The notes beneath the pieces are model-generated. The model saw only the letters and a program-made list of their open reading frames with translations, was not told the DNA's origin and ran no database searches. Source: Methylotenera sp. (GTDB taxonomy: Bacteria > Pseudomonadota > Gammaproteobacteria > Burkholderiales > Methylophilaceae). From it: a stretch of 44,481 nucleotides of DNA. Shown piece by piece: positions 1-10,158 of this stretch. The stretch covers positions 1 to 44,481 of the forward strand of contig JAUSAG010000002.1 of NCBI GenBank assembly GCA_030652995.1, given 5' to 3'. Each line of letters begins with the position of its first letter. Positions within the stretch are counted from its first letter, which is position 1. The position numbers were made by a program, and so were the translations under genes.

Positions 1-1
1 A

Positions 2-124
2 CTGGTTGCGGCAACGCAATCTACGCTAAGTGAGACCGCGGTAAGCCGTATGGGTGGCAACACTCATGCGCTCTGGTCGTTGACCTTAGAAACCCCCGCT
101 ACAACATCTGTATTTGGTGTTTAG
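2..124 (+). CDS. C-terminal end of an unidentified protein (5' truncated by window edge)
   Basis: An open frame enters from the left edge and gives 40 residues ending in SVFGV before a TAG stop at 122-124. The piece is too short to assign to a family and shows no recognisable motif. It runs on the plus strand and converges on the minus-strand ABC exporter gene, with a perfect inverted repeat between the two stops. That arrangement supports this being a real gene end, but chance openness over 120 bases cannot be excluded. Confidence 0.4.
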   Translation: MVAATQSTLSETAVSRMGGNTHALWSLTLETPATTSVFGV

Positions 125-240
125 CGGTGGGAGTCTTCATTCCATCAACTTCGCCAAGGATAGCCTTGTAAGAATATAAATGGATTTTTGTGCTGCAACA
201 GGCTCAGCACGAACAGCTGCCATGTTTAACTCGTGCCCTA

Positions 241-285
241 CAAATAATGCGTGTTTGTTTACCTTTTTTAAGCACGCATTATTTG
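241..285. terminator. Perfect 13-bp inverted repeat between convergent genes
   Basis: Arms at 241-253 (CAAATAATGCGTG) and 273-285 are exact reverse complements, separated by a 19-base loop that contains a run of T. It lies one base from the stop of the ABC exporter gene and about 115 bases after the stop of the partial gene on the other strand. A shared bidirectional terminator is the likely role. Neither arm is followed by a clean U-tract, so this is not a textbook intrinsic terminator. Confidence 0.45.
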
Positions 286-286
286 A

Positions 287-2371
287 CTAACCTACCCGCA
301 CTAACTTATCTCGCGCGCCATCTGCAATCACACGACCTCCATCGAGCGCAACCACTCGTTGAGCCACATTGAGCATAATGGCACTATGTGTGGTCATGAT
401 CAGCACATCATCCTTGGCAAGCAATTGGGGCAGGCGTTCAGCGAGCAATCGTTCGCTATCAGGGTCCAACCCTAATGTTGGCTCATCTAGCAACAATATA
501 CGGCAAGGCTGAGCAAACGTACGTGCTAAAGCAACCTTTTGACGCTGACCGCCGGAAAGATTGCTTCCGCGCTCTTCAAGCTGCATACCAAGCGTCAATC
601 GACCACTTTTCAGCTCTTCATCCAACCCAGAAACCCAAAGCGCTTGGGCGAACCGTGAACTATCTGCCGCGCTACCGGCCACACGCAAATTTTCTTCTAA
701 CGTCCCAGCGAATAATGCCGGATCTTGTGACTTCCATGCCATCCATCGTGTACGATCCTGACGCGCTACATCCTCAAGCCCTAGCCCATCAATCAAAATC
801 TGCCCTGCATCTGGCTTACATAATCCGGCAAGGCAGCGTAGAAGCGTTGTTTTGCCAGCGCCTGGTTTACCCAACAACGCAACACGCTCACCCGGCGCAA
901 ATTTCAGAGATACTGCATCCAATGCAACTGGACGGTCTGGATAGTTTTTACTTAAAGTAATCAGCGCAATGTTGCCAGTAACATTGGGTCGTGGCGTATG
1001 CTCACGCTCAGCCACTGGTTGCAAAGTACTTTCCATGCGTTTTGCCGCACGTTGAAAGTCTTGCCATTTACCAACCACCATATAGAGTGAAGTCACTAGC
1101 GACATTGCACGTGCAGTTAATAGATTGCAAGCAATCAAGCCGCCTACAGATAAACTGCGTGCTTCAATTAAATAAGCACCAGCAACTAACATAGTGACGG
1201 TGCTAAAAGTCATCATCCCTGCGGCTAGTGTGCTGGCATGGCTGGTGGCTAAACGTCGCTGACCGTCCACACCGGCAGTTTCTGCCGACAAATCACGCCA
1301 GCGTCTTAAAAAAAAGCCTGCCCCCGGCACAGTGCGCACCACATCTAATGACGCGAGCGATTCACCCATATAAGTCAACTTGCGCGTATTTAATTGCTCG
1401 GCCTCTTTGCCAAGCCGATTAGTACGCAACTGCAATGCGTAGCCAATCAGCGCGTAAACAGCAACCAGCAATGAAGCAACAATCACCAGCGGCCATGCAA
1501 TCAAACCAACAGCAAGCAAATAGAGTAAAATGAACGGTAAATCAGTGATTGCCAGCAAGTAAGTGGAAGAGACAAAGTCGCGCGCAACAGATAAATCACG
1601 GTAGTTGGATAAAAAGCGTGCAAATCCGCCTGAAATATCGGTTTGAGCAACCAATCTATTCCATAGCGTTTCATCACCACGTCGCGTTAAATCTTCAGCG
1701 ATGTGTTCGACTGATAAAGCACGCACGATGCGCATGCCAGCATCGGTCACTAAATATAATGTCATGCCTATGGTTAATGCCCATAAGGTTTCAAATACAC
1801 CGTTATTGACGACCTTGTCGTAAACCAGCATAGAAAAAAGCGGCACTAGCAGCAAACCAATATTGATAAAAACACTGGCTAACCCAACCTCCGCCCAAGC
1901 GGCACGCAAGGCTGGCCAAAGCGCCGCCATTGAACTGAAGCCATTAGGTTTGTCGGACATTTTACGTGGCATACGAAGTACTATGGCTTCAGCTAGGGCA
2001 CCACCTGCGCTGTCAGGAACATCTGCCAGCGGCTGGCCATGCCTATCTAATGTTTGCCAACGCTGATGTTGACGACAAAGCAAAAGAAAGCCCCCACCTT
2101 GCAAATACAATAATGCAAGGTCCCCAGGCAGTTCGAGCGCCTCTCGCAGTGTCGAATCAACATGACGAGCACTTAAGCCTGCTTTATCTAGCCGGCGCGC
2201 CTGTTCTAGCCAATTATCAGTGCGAGTTGTAAGCGCTTTGAGCGCTTTGTTTAATTTTTTAGCACGTGAACGATCGGCACCGCATAAGCCTGAAAGAGCA
2301 GCCAGAACGTCTGCCTGATCAAAACCTCGTTCAGGAACTGCTGCCTCTGTTGAGGTGACCTGTTCAGACAT
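287..2371 (-). CDS. Type I secretion ABC transporter (permease/ATPase) for the adjacent RTX adhesin
   Basis: This 694-residue protein is an inner-membrane exporter of the LapB/SiiF/PrtD kind. Residues 1-135 look like the degenerate, Cys-less C39-like domain of RTX exporters. A six-helix ABC membrane domain follows at about 150-450, and a nucleotide-binding domain fills the rest. Visible motifs are Walker A GKPGAGKT at about 501, the signature LSGGQ at about 605, Walker B ILLLDEP at about 624 and an H-loop histidine at about 662. Length matches Salmonella SiiF and Pseudomonas LapB as I know them. The gene starts 33 bases after the adhesin stop and is the last gene of the secretion locus, so the adhesin is its likely substrate. 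The ribosome binding site is weak, suggesting coupling to the upstream gene. The general function is secure; the substrate is inferred from context. Confidence 0.93.
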   Translation of the reverse strand: MSEQVTSTEAAVPERGFDQADVLAALSGLCGADRSRAKKLNKALKALTTRTDNWLEQARRLDKAGLSARHVDSTLREALELPGDLALLYLQGGGFLLLCRQHQRWQTLDRHGQPLADVPDSAGGALAEAIVLRMPRKMSDKPNGFSSMAALWPALRAAWAEVGLASVFINIGLLLVPLFSMLVYDKVVNNGVFETLWALTIGMTLYLVTDAGMRIVRALSVEHIAEDLTRRGDETLWNRLVAQTDISGGFARFLSNYRDLSVARDFVSSTYLLAITDLPFILLYLLAVGLIAWPLVIVASLLVAVYALIGYALQLRTNRLGKEAEQLNTRKLTYMGESLASLDVVRTVPGAGFFLRRWRDLSAETAGVDGQRRLATSHASTLAAGMMTFSTVTMLVAGAYLIEARSLSVGGLIACNLLTARAMSLVTSLYMVVGKWQDFQRAAKRMESTLQPVAEREHTPRPNVTGNIALITLSKNYPDRPVALDAVSLKFAPGERVALLGKPGAGKTTLLRCLAGLCKPDAGQILIDGLGLEDVARQDRTRWMAWKSQDPALFAGTLEENLRVAGSAADSSRFAQALWVSGLDEELKSGRLTLGMQLEERGSNLSGGQRQKVALARTFAQPCRILLLDEPTLGLDPDSERLLAERLPQLLAKDDVLIMTTHSAIMLNVAQRVVALDGGRVIADGARDKLVRVG

Positions 2372-2404
2372 TGCACAGGGCTTTCAATAATAAAAATTTT
2401 ACAA

Positions 2405-5400
2405 TCAAGCTGTTTGCCAATGAATCGCGGCAACTTGTGTATTGCTGGCATCAAACACTACGTAATCTACACCATTCGAAACATTAAAGCTTTGCAGAGT
2501 TTCACCTGCAACAGCAGTAAAGTTAAATACATCTCCAGCATCTGCTCTGATCCACATACGAGAACCATTGCCACCATCCACAAAATTACGCACATCTAAA
2601 CTGCTAATGCCAAGTGTAGTATTGATAGAATCTCGAATATCTAATATCTCCATGTTATCGGTCACGTTAGCCAGCGGTGTCAATGAATAGCTACCACCAA
2701 CTAGACCAGTCAATTTGACGGTATCACCACCCCCAAATGCAGTTGAGTTATTGCCCTCACCTCTATATCGAGACAAACCAGCATCGATAGAAAGCGCTGA
2801 AACATTAATCGTATCATCACCATTACCGCCATACACTTGATCAAAACCTTGGGTCGCATCAATAGTGTCATTACCATCATAGCCACGTAGGTCATCGTTA
2901 CCCAAACCACCAATCAACATATTGTTACCGCTATCACCGTACAAGATATCGTTAAAATTAGAACCTGTAAGATTTTCAATGCCAGAGAAAGTGTCACCCA
3001 ATGCATCACCTAAATGCGTGAGGGCTGCGCCACCTAAAGTTGCACGTACCGCTGAAGCTGCATTGATATAAGAAGCTGTATCATTTCCGGCTCCGCCAAT
3101 TAATGTATCGGCACCTGCCCCACCAATTAAAATATCATCTCCTGCACCTCCATTAATGACATTACTATTAGCATCACCAATCAAAATATCATTAAAAGCT
3201 GACCCAGTAATATTTTCAAAATTACTCAGCCCGTCATCACCTGCAGCACCAGCTGATGCATTTGCCGCCACACCTGACACTACGAGCCCAGAAATATTGA
3301 CAGATACGCTACCACTGGCATTTTCATAACTTACCGTATCAACACCACCTGCACCATTTAACACATCATCACCCAATCCACCTTCAATGGTATTGGCACT
3401 ACCATCACCCGTGAGAGTGTCATTAAAATTCGAACCTATAATATTTTCAAAATTTGTGAGCGTGTCATTACCGGCACCGCCCGTTGCATTGACGCCGGCA
3501 TTGCCTAAATTAACCGTGACTGCCGAAGCTGCAGTTAAATAAGTAATCGTATCAATACCAGCACCGCCATCAATAATGTCAATGCCTAACCCACCGTCAA
3601 TGACATTATTGCCACCATCTCCTGTTATCACGTCATCAAATGCTGAGCCAATCAGATTTTCAATACCAGTCAATACATCACCATTTGCATCACCCAATGT
3701 CCCTACACCATTAATGGTCACCGAAATGCCAGAAAGTGCATTCACATATGAAACGGTATCTGTGCCATTGCCGCCAATTAAAGTATCTGCACCTGCACCA
3801 CCTATCAGCAAATCATCACCATCACCGCTATTAATGACATTATTACCAGCATCACCAATCAACACATCATTAAACGCTGAGCCGGTAATGTTTTCAAAGT
3901 TGCTAAGCGTATCGTTGTCTGCACCACCGGTTGAAGCATTAACCGCGACACCTAACACGCTGGCACCTGAAATATTTACCGACACCGCAGAGGCAGCGAG
4001 TGAGTAACTGACAGTATCAACACCACCTGCACCATCAAGGACGTCGTTTCCTAAACCGCCTTCAATCACGTTGTTGTTGCCATCGCCTGTGAGTACATCA
4101 CCAAATGCTGATCCGTATAAATTTTCAAAGTTACTTAATACTTTACCATCAGAACTTGAGGTGTTTAGTACCACAGTCCTTCCACCGGTTGCACTTGCAA
4201 AAGAAATGGTGTCATTACCACCCCCAGCATTGATAGTATCTGCACCAAGACCTCCATCAATCCAATCATCTCCTGCAGAGCCATTTATTGTATCGGCAAA
4301 GCTTGAACCAATGACACGCTCGATACTTACTAAAGTGTCAGTACGTCCTGCGCCGGTGATATTACCTGCCCCTCCACCAGTGAGCGTGATTGTAACTGCA
4401 CCTGTGGCACTTAAATAGCTTGCAGTGTCAAAGCCACCACCACCATTGAGCAGGTTGGTACCTAAGCCGCCATCTAAAATATTGTCGTTACCATCACCAT
4501 AAAGGCTGTCATCAAAGTTAGAGCCTGTGAGATTTTCAATGCCAAAAAATTGGTCACCACTCGCATCATTTGTTCCCGCAAATGTACCAGAAAGATCAGC
4601 TGTAACACCTGCTATTGAGTGCGCATAACTCACAGTGTCGTTACCAGATCCTCCTGTAAAGGCATCTGCACCGCCAAGGCCTTCTAATACATCATTACCT
4701 GCTCCACCGTTGAGTATATTGATTGCATTATTACCAATTAAGACATCATCAAAGGCTGAACCCAATAAATTGTTGATATTGACATAGGTATCACCAGCAG
4801 CATCACCACTATTAAACACGGCAGGGCCAACACTAAAGCTGGTCGTAAGGGTTGCAGTAACCCCTTGTCCTGAGGCCGTTGTAATGCCTTGACCCGCTAA
4901 ATAAGCATTTCCCGCATTGGCGTAACTTGCATAACTTGTTGTTGAGTTTTGTGCCCGAATATTATCTGCACCTGCAAAACCTTCTAACATACCACGGCCG
5001 TAAAGATCATTTGCTAGCGCATTACCATATAAAAAATCACCTGAACTGGCAAAGATACTTTCCATATTTAGTATCGTGTTGCCTGCACCCTCCGCCGTCA
5101 TCACAATACCCATGGCAGCATTTTGTGCGGTTGTTAATAATGATGCAGTGGCCGACTGGCCAGACCAATCTAAATACCAGGTATCTATACCTGCACCACC
5201 ATCAATATAATCGCTACCGTAGTAACCACGTATCCAGTTGTTGCTGTCATTACCGATTAAGACGTCATTCCATGTACTGCCGCCATAAATATACTCAATA
5301 CTTACTAAGGTGTCATTACCACTACCGCCAGTGACAATACCCGTTGCCAAATTCACATTAACACCAGCCGTTGCATTACGGTAATCTACCGCATCAGTTA

Positions 5401-8400
5401 ATTGTGCACCACCTGTAATAGTATTATTACCATTGTTGGCATATACATATAGCCTGTTTGTGCCAGTGACCGTTACATTTTCTATACCACTAAAATTGCC
5501 AACTACTGTACCGCCACCGAAACCGTTTTGGAGATTACCACCACTCTGATCAATCGAAACTCCCATATTAAAGGTAATATCTGTAGTACCTGCACGGTCT
5601 ATCACCAACGTATCTATGCCAGCACCGCCTAAAATAGAATCAACAGTACCATCAAAATTGGTGAGTCGAATAATGTCATCCCCAACGCCAGCATCAAGCA
5701 CAGCCGCACCAACACCATCGTCAATCAGGGTGTCATTGCCTTCACCGCCAAACAAACTATCAATACCCGCACCACCACTCAGTATGTCATTACCCGCCCC
5801 ACCTGTGAGTGTGTTGTTATTTGCATCACCTGTAAGAGTGTCATCAAAACCAGAACCCAGCAAGTTTTGGATATTTGTGTAAGTATCACCAAACGCATCA
5901 CCTGTGTTACTTGCAGGCGTTAGTAATGAAGCTGTAACACCCAGTCCGCCACCTTGGTCAGTGCCATGCTTATAGCTGGCAGTGTTGCTACCTGTGCCGC
6001 CATCTAAAATATCAGCACCACCCATGCCTTCTAAAACATCATCTCCATCACCACCATTGAGTACGTTGTCTCCAGCATCCCCAATTAAATTATCACTAAA
6101 GTTACTCCCTGTTATATTTTCGATACTTGAATAAACATCACCTGCAGCATCACCTGCACTGCTGAAGCCTGACAAACCAGTGGTTAAAGAAGCTGCGACA
6201 CCAGATATTGCATGCACATAACTTGCGGTATCGTTACCATTGCCGCCGATTAAAGTGTCAGAACCTTCCATGCCTTCTAGAATATCGTCACCATCTCCGC
6301 CAGTGAGAATATTGGCACCATTGTCACCAATTAAAGTGTCATTAAAGCTTGAACCCCTGAGGTTTTCAATGCCTGAATAAGTATCACCTGCCGCATCATT
6401 CGTTTGCGTTACTGCTGGACCAGCGCTAAATACAGTCGTTAAAGAAGCAACAATGCCTACTAAAGCGGCGTTTTCATAGCTGGCAGTATCATTACCTCCT
6501 GCACCAATCAGTGTGTCGGCACCAGCCATACCTTCAAGAACATCGTCACCTAGACCGCCATTCAGCAAGTTATTGCCGCCGTCGCCTATTAAGGTGTCGT
6601 TAAAATTGGAGCCAACTAGATTTTCAATACTGGTAAATGAGTCTCCTGCCGCATCATTAGTTTGTGATACCAAACCAGTCGTTAGTGTTGCTACCACACC
6701 AGCTCCGGAAGCTACATAACTTACAGTATCTATTCCACCACGGCCATCATATGCATTAGCTTGTGATCCAAGTGCACTGATAAAAGTATCATTACCAGCG
6801 CCACCTATTAAGTTTTCAATGGAAATCAACACGTCACCATCAGCTTCACCCTGTGAACCTAAACCAGTAGCAAGATTTACTGTGACCGCATTTACCGCAT
6901 ATTCATAACTGGCAGTGTCATTACCATCACCACCGTCTAAAGTATCACCATTTCCACGACCGATCAGCTTATCGTTACCGCTACCGCCTTTTAACACATT
7001 AGCTTGGGCATCCCCGAGTAAAATATCATCAAAATCAGAGCCGGTAAGATTCTCTACATTAATAAATGTATCACCAAGCGCTTCACCTGTACCTGCTATA
7101 ATCATACTTAGATCCGCAGTGACCCCTGATGTAGCATTTTCATAAGTCGCAGTATCAATTCCCTGACCACCATCTAATACGTCAGCCCCTACACCGCCAT
7201 CGAGTATATCGTTACCTGTGCCAGCATTAATGACATCATTACCATTTCCGCCACGGATAATGTCAGGTCCTGCACCAGCATTGATAACATCATCACCATC
7301 ACCCGCAAACACCTCCACGCCCACACCGGCACGAGGCAAGACCATAAGCGGAGCACCTGTTGAACTGGTTACACTGAAATCTGCCTGCTCAACTGCATCA
7401 CGCCAAGTCAGATTAATGTTATTCACAACTTCAAAAAGAAATGCACCAGCATTGCCGTTTACAATAATATCGCCAGCAAAATCAACTGGTGCAGCACTAT
7501 CATTTACGTTGTAGACAATGAAAAGATCGAGCCCATCCAACAACATAGCGGCATCAGGGGTGACGTGCCAAGAATTAGACGTTGGACTATCTCGTGTTAC
7601 ACCTACACCCTGTAAATCAAAACCAGGAATTAAAGCAATTTTTTCAGCATTAAATATAATTTGAATAGAACTGACACTGGAGAAATTATTCAGCGTGACA
7701 TGTAGATTCTTACTCCATTGGTTCACCCCTGCGCTGAACGCCGGATTAAAATCAATCGTGTCACTTCCAGCAGTACCGTTAATGATCTCACGTGTAGATT
7801 GACCCGCTGGGCTGGCGCGTACGGCAAGCTGTTCAGTAGTTGCGCCAGCATCATAAGCACCTAATGGCAAGTCACTGCGACCAGATGGTGCAACTTTAAA
7901 ATTAGGTGTCGTGTATAACTCACTTGTTACATTGGGAATACCCAACCCTGTGCCATTTAATAAATCTTCAACACTTTGCGTCATTCTGCCTACGCGAAAA
8001 GTTGGCGGTTGTGGCGGAACTGGAGACATTACAGAAGCAGGCACTTCACCCTCGCCACTGCCTACACCCAAACCACTACCTGAACCTTTACCTACACCTG
8101 TTGATGTTCCCACGCCAACTTTAACCAAAGGAGCGGGCGGTGGCGTGTCTGTAACGCGCTCAGTTTGTTGTGGAACCTCTTCTGGAGGTGGATTAGCGTC
8201 TATGTTTTCGGTAACCAACCTGAGGCTACCTACTTTAGCAGGGTTTACAATGCCGACCAGTTTAAATAACTCTGGTAGTGATATTTGTCGGTCAGTGAAT
8301 ATGGCATCCGGTGGATTAGGACTTATTGCATCCAGCGCACCATTTGTAATAACGATATGTTTACCATTGGAGAAGGTAAGTAGTAAGTCCACATCGGCAA

Positions 8401-8563
8401 TATCAACCAATTTAAGCGTTTCAAGTGATTGCTTAATCGCAATATCACCGTCAGCCTGAACAGTGGCAAGGATCACATCACCAACCATCAAAGCACGATT
8501 AGCTTCTTGCCTTAGCGCATCTGATGCTGTTTTTTCACTATTTACTGTATTTTGATTTGCCAT
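2405..8563 (-). CDS. Giant RTX-repeat adhesin secreted by the type I system
   Basis: This is a protein of about 2052 residues. It has an N-terminal globular region (about 1-120), a Pro/Gly-rich linker (about 125-190), a non-repetitive region to about 400, and then some 17-18 modules of roughly 70-90 residues. Each module pairs Ca2+-binding nonapeptides (GGxGxDxL type) with a segment resembling IENLTGSxFNDTLxGD. The last 120 or so residues are repeat-free and end in HWQTA, the expected position of an uncleaved C-terminal type I signal. No Sec signal is seen. A GTG nine bases upstream is possible, but it overlaps the Shine-Dalgarno AAAGGAG; the ATG at 8563 lies 8 bases after that site and is preferred. 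The repeats should fold on Ca2+ outside the cell. Neighbours encode a full exporter. Ligand unknown. Confidence 0.9.
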   Translation of the reverse strand: MANQNTVNSEKTASDALRQEANRALMVGDVILATVQADGDIAIKQSLETLKLVDIADVDLLLTFSNGKHIVITNGALDAISPNPPDAIFTDRQISLPELFKLVGIVNPAKVGSLRLVTENIDANPPPEEVPQQTERVTDTPPPAPLVKVGVGTSTGVGKGSGSGLGVGSGEGEVPASVMSPVPPQPPTFRVGRMTQSVEDLLNGTGLGIPNVTSELYTTPNFKVAPSGRSDLPLGAYDAGATTEQLAVRASPAGQSTREIINGTAGSDTIDFNPAFSAGVNQWSKNLHVTLNNFSSVSSIQIIFNAEKIALIPGFDLQGVGVTRDSPTSNSWHVTPDAAMLLDGLDLFIVYNVNDSAAPVDFAGDIIVNGNAGAFLFEVVNNINLTWRDAVEQADFSVTSSTGAPLMVLPRAGVGVEVFAGDGDDVINAGAGPDIIRGGNGNDVINAGTGNDILDGGVGADVLDGGQGIDTATYENATSGVTADLSMIIAGTGEALGDTFINVENLTGSDFDDILLGDAQANVLKGGSGNDKLIGRGNGDTLDGGDGNDTASYEYAVNAVTVNLATGLGSQGEADGDVLISIENLIGGAGNDTFISALGSQANAYDGRGGIDTVSYVASGAGVVATLTTGLVSQTNDAAGDSFTSIENLVGSNFNDTLIGDGGNNLLNGGLGDDVLEGMAGADTLIGAGGNDTASYENAALVGIVASLTTVFSAGPAVTQTNDAAGDTYSGIENLRGSSFNDTLIGDNGANILTGGDGDDILEGMEGSDTLIGGNGNDTASYVHAISGVAASLTTGLSGFSSAGDAAGDVYSSIENITGSNFSDNLIGDAGDNVLNGGDGDDVLEGMGGADILDGGTGSNTASYKHGTDQGGGLGVTASLLTPASNTGDAFGDTYTNIQNLLGSGFDDTLTGDANNNTLTGGAGNDILSGGAGIDSLFGGEGNDTLIDDGVGAAVLDAGVGDDIIRLTNFDGTVDSILGGAGIDTLVIDRAGTTDITFNMGVSIDQSGGNLQNGFGGGTVVGNFSGIENVTVTGTNRLYVYANNGNNTITGGAQLTDAVDYRNATAGVNVNLATGIVTGGSGNDTLVSIEYIYGGSTWNDVLIGNDSNNWIRGYYGSDYIDGGAGIDTWYLDWSGQSATASLLTTAQNAAMGIVMTAEGAGNTILNMESIFASSGDFLYGNALANDLYGRGMLEGFAGADNIRAQNSTTSYASYANAGNAYLAGQGITTASGQGVTATLTTSFSVGPAVFNSGDAAGDTYVNINNLLGSAFDDVLIGNNAINILNGGAGNDVLEGLGGADAFTGGSGNDTVSYAHSIAGVTADLSGTFAGTNDASGDQFFGIENLTGSNFDDSLYGDGNDNILDGGLGTNLLNGGGGFDTASYLSATGAVTITLTGGGAGNITGAGRTDTLVSIERVIGSSFADTINGSAGDDWIDGGLGADTINAGGGNDTISFASATGGRTVVLNTSSSDGKVLSNFENLYGSAFGDVLTGDGNNNVIEGGLGNDVLDGAGGVDTVSYSLAASAVSVNISGASVLGVAVNASTGGADNDTLSNFENITGSAFNDVLIGDAGNNVINSGDGDDLLIGGAGADTLIGGNGTDTVSYVNALSGISVTINGVGTLGDANGDVLTGIENLIGSAFDDVITGDGGNNVIDGGLGIDIIDGGAGIDTITYLTAASAVTVNLGNAGVNATGGAGNDTLTNFENIIGSNFNDTLTGDGSANTIEGGLGDDVLNGAGGVDTVSYENASGSVSVNISGLVVSGVAANASAGAAGDDGLSNFENITGSAFNDILIGDANSNVINGGAGDDILIGGAGADTLIGGAGNDTASYINAASAVRATLGGAALTHLGDALGDTFSGIENLTGSNFNDILYGDSGNNMLIGGLGNDDLRGYDGNDTIDATQGFDQVYGGNGDDTINVSALSIDAGLSRYRGEGNNSTAFGGGDTVKLTGLVGGSYSLTPLANVTDNMEILDIRDSINTTLGISSLDVRNFVDGGNGSRMWIRADAGDVFNFTAVAGETLQSFNVSNGVDYVVFDASNTQVAAIHWQTA
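2803..7303 (-). repeat. RTX module array inside the adhesin gene
   Basis: About 4.5 kb of the adhesin gene consists of related but not identical modules. In the protein, phrases of the type GGxGNDxLxGG, then ASYxxAxxGVxxxL, then IENLxGSxFxDxLxGD recur about 17-18 times. Two stretches in the middle (near 4900-5600) depart from the pattern and carry aromatic-rich or non-RTX sequence. The copies differ at most third positions, so they are old duplicates rather than a fresh expansion. Confidence 0.85.
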
Positions 8564-8809
8564 AATCGCCACTCCTTTAGCAGACTACTATAACGGCAAT
8601 TGATGCCGACTACTGAAGCAATATTTTTTACATCTTAAATTAAGTACAAGTTTGCATAATTAAATTGCATATTAACTTAACTATTAATCGATTAACGACC
8701 GTTTAACTGCTGGTATCTCACGCTTATCAGTTTGTATTACTTTAAAAGCTCTTTATATCGATATATCAATGAAATATCACTTGAATTAATTAACACTCTA
8801 AACCTAATT
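8564..8809 (-). promoter_or_regulatory. AT-rich gap upstream of the adhesin gene
   Basis: The 246 bases between the MotA-like gene and the adhesin are strongly AT-rich and contain no open frame of note. The Shine-Dalgarno AAAGGAG for the adhesin lies at the downstream end. The other genes of the locus are separated by only 5-56 bases, so this gap probably carries a separate promoter or a processing site. I could not pick out a convincing -35/-10 pair. Confidence 0.3.
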
Positions 8810-10102
8810 TTAGCTACGCTCTCTGGAAACTTCGATAAGTGTTGCCAATAAACGTTGCATCTCTGTTGAGTCATCAGCCATGCGAAGTTTTATTTCACGC
8901 ATCTGCTCGTTAATATCATCATTACCTTTTTCCATGATATTGAGCATTGACCCTAACTGCCTCCCCACACGCTGAAGTTCACTACGGAAGTTATTTGAAG
9001 CCTCAGAGTTTTCTGCCAATGCGCGTAGCATCTCAGCACGCTGCTTATGAAAATCATCAATCTCAGAATTTAGGTTACGCTCTTGTATGCGAGCAGTTTC
9101 AGTCAAGCGTTCTTCAATACGCCTTAGAACTCTAACCTCTTCTGAGTGCAACTCTCCTGTAACAACAGACCTAAAGGTTGCTCCTTGCGCCTGAACGTTA
9201 TCATTCCTCAAACCATCTGTGGGGTTAACGCCAGGGGCATCTGCAGCACCTGAAGTAAAAGATTGTCCACCTACTACATCTTTAAACGCCAGTGGTTCTG
9301 CTGGACGTTTACCTAACCCTAATTTTAAGCCCGCCTTGCTGTAAGCAAAACCATCTCGAGCCAAGGCAAACTCAATATGTTGTGCAACCTCAGAACCTAA
9401 TATTGACATGATTTCACCCATGCAACGACGCACAGATACCATCATAAATCCAATGATAATTGACCCAAGCAAGCCGTACATTGAGGCCGAGAAAGCAATC
9501 CCCATAGAATGCATTGGTGCTTCCATTTTTTGCACCATTTGACCAAACACTTGTATCGGATCTGCAGTCTTCATGTCTAGAGAACCGAAACTGGATATTA
9601 GTATTGCAATATCATCCAGCGTAGCAAGTAAGCCAATAAAGGTGCCTAGCAAACCCATACCCACTAAAAGGCCACCCAAAAATTGTGGTAGCGCGTTCCT
9701 GCTATTTAAACGCGACGCGGCTTTGTGAAGTTCATTTTCAAGTGCGATTTGCTCTTGATGCGTAATTGAGCGGCCACTAGAAGCTGCAACCATTCGCAAA
9801 ACATAGGCAATATCAGCATCACAGTTAAGTGCCATCGCCTGCAATTGTTCCTGTTCCGCACCGGAACGCTGAGCTTCGGTGAAGTGTGATAAATGCTTTG
9901 CCTCCACCATCAGCTTTTTAATGCTTATCAGAATCAGCACACCACCAACTAAAGTAATTGCAAAAATCAGATAGTTAATCTGCGGGTGGGGGTTAGTCGT
10001 AATCGTTTTCATAATAGCGTTACGGTAAAGTGCTGCCGCAACTAACAATAGAATGAACGGCAGTGCCGTGTAAAGGTAGTATATTCTCAAACGTTTATAC
10101 AT
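8810..10102 (-). CDS. MotA/TolQ/ExbB-like proton-channel protein of the secretion locus (SiiB-like)
   Basis: This 430-residue protein has four likely membrane helices at about 11-27, 43-61, 139-162 and 200-224. Helices 3 and 4 have the MotA/TolQ/ExbB look: a glycine-rich LVGMGLLGTFIGLLATL in helix 3 and a helix 4 beginning after MEAPMHSMGIAFSASMYGLL. A cytoplasmic tail of about 200 residues ends in a charged, probably coiled-coil stretch (about 310-428). Such proteins form the ring of ion-driven motors with a MotB/ExbD partner, and that partner is encoded two genes upstream (11436-12116). In Salmonella SPI-4 the comparable protein SiiB works with SiiA beside a type I exporter. The long tail also recalls ZorA of Zorya defence systems, but the secretion neighbours argue for the SiiB role. 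Confidence 0.75.
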   Translation of the reverse strand: MYKRLRIYYLYTALPFILLLVAAALYRNAIMKTITTNPHPQINYLIFAITLVGGVLILISIKKLMVEAKHLSHFTEAQRSGAEQEQLQAMALNCDADIAYVLRMVAASSGRSITHQEQIALENELHKAASRLNSRNALPQFLGGLLVGMGLLGTFIGLLATLDDIAILISSFGSLDMKTADPIQVFGQMVQKMEAPMHSMGIAFSASMYGLLGSIIIGFMMVSVRRCMGEIMSILGSEVAQHIEFALARDGFAYSKAGLKLGLGKRPAEPLAFKDVVGGQSFTSGAADAPGVNPTDGLRNDNVQAQGATFRSVVTGELHSEEVRVLRRIEERLTETARIQERNLNSEIDDFHKQRAEMLRALAENSEASNNFRSELQRVGRQLGSMLNIMEKGNDDINEQMREIKLRMADDSTEMQRLLATLIEVSRERS

Positions 10103-10158
10103 AAATTTTCCGTTAATTAAACTATTAGCTTATTAAACTTTTATTTAGAAATTCTAGA

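Noticed and set aside
2251-2454. Minus-strand open frame of 67 codons across the adhesin/ABC junction
   Set aside because: It overlaps both real genes in another frame and encodes nothing recognisable.
3576-8459. Series of plus-strand open frames opposite the adhesin, rich in Pro and Ser
   Set aside because: They are antisense shadows of the Gly/Asp-rich repeats; their repetitive composition follows from the adhesin codons.
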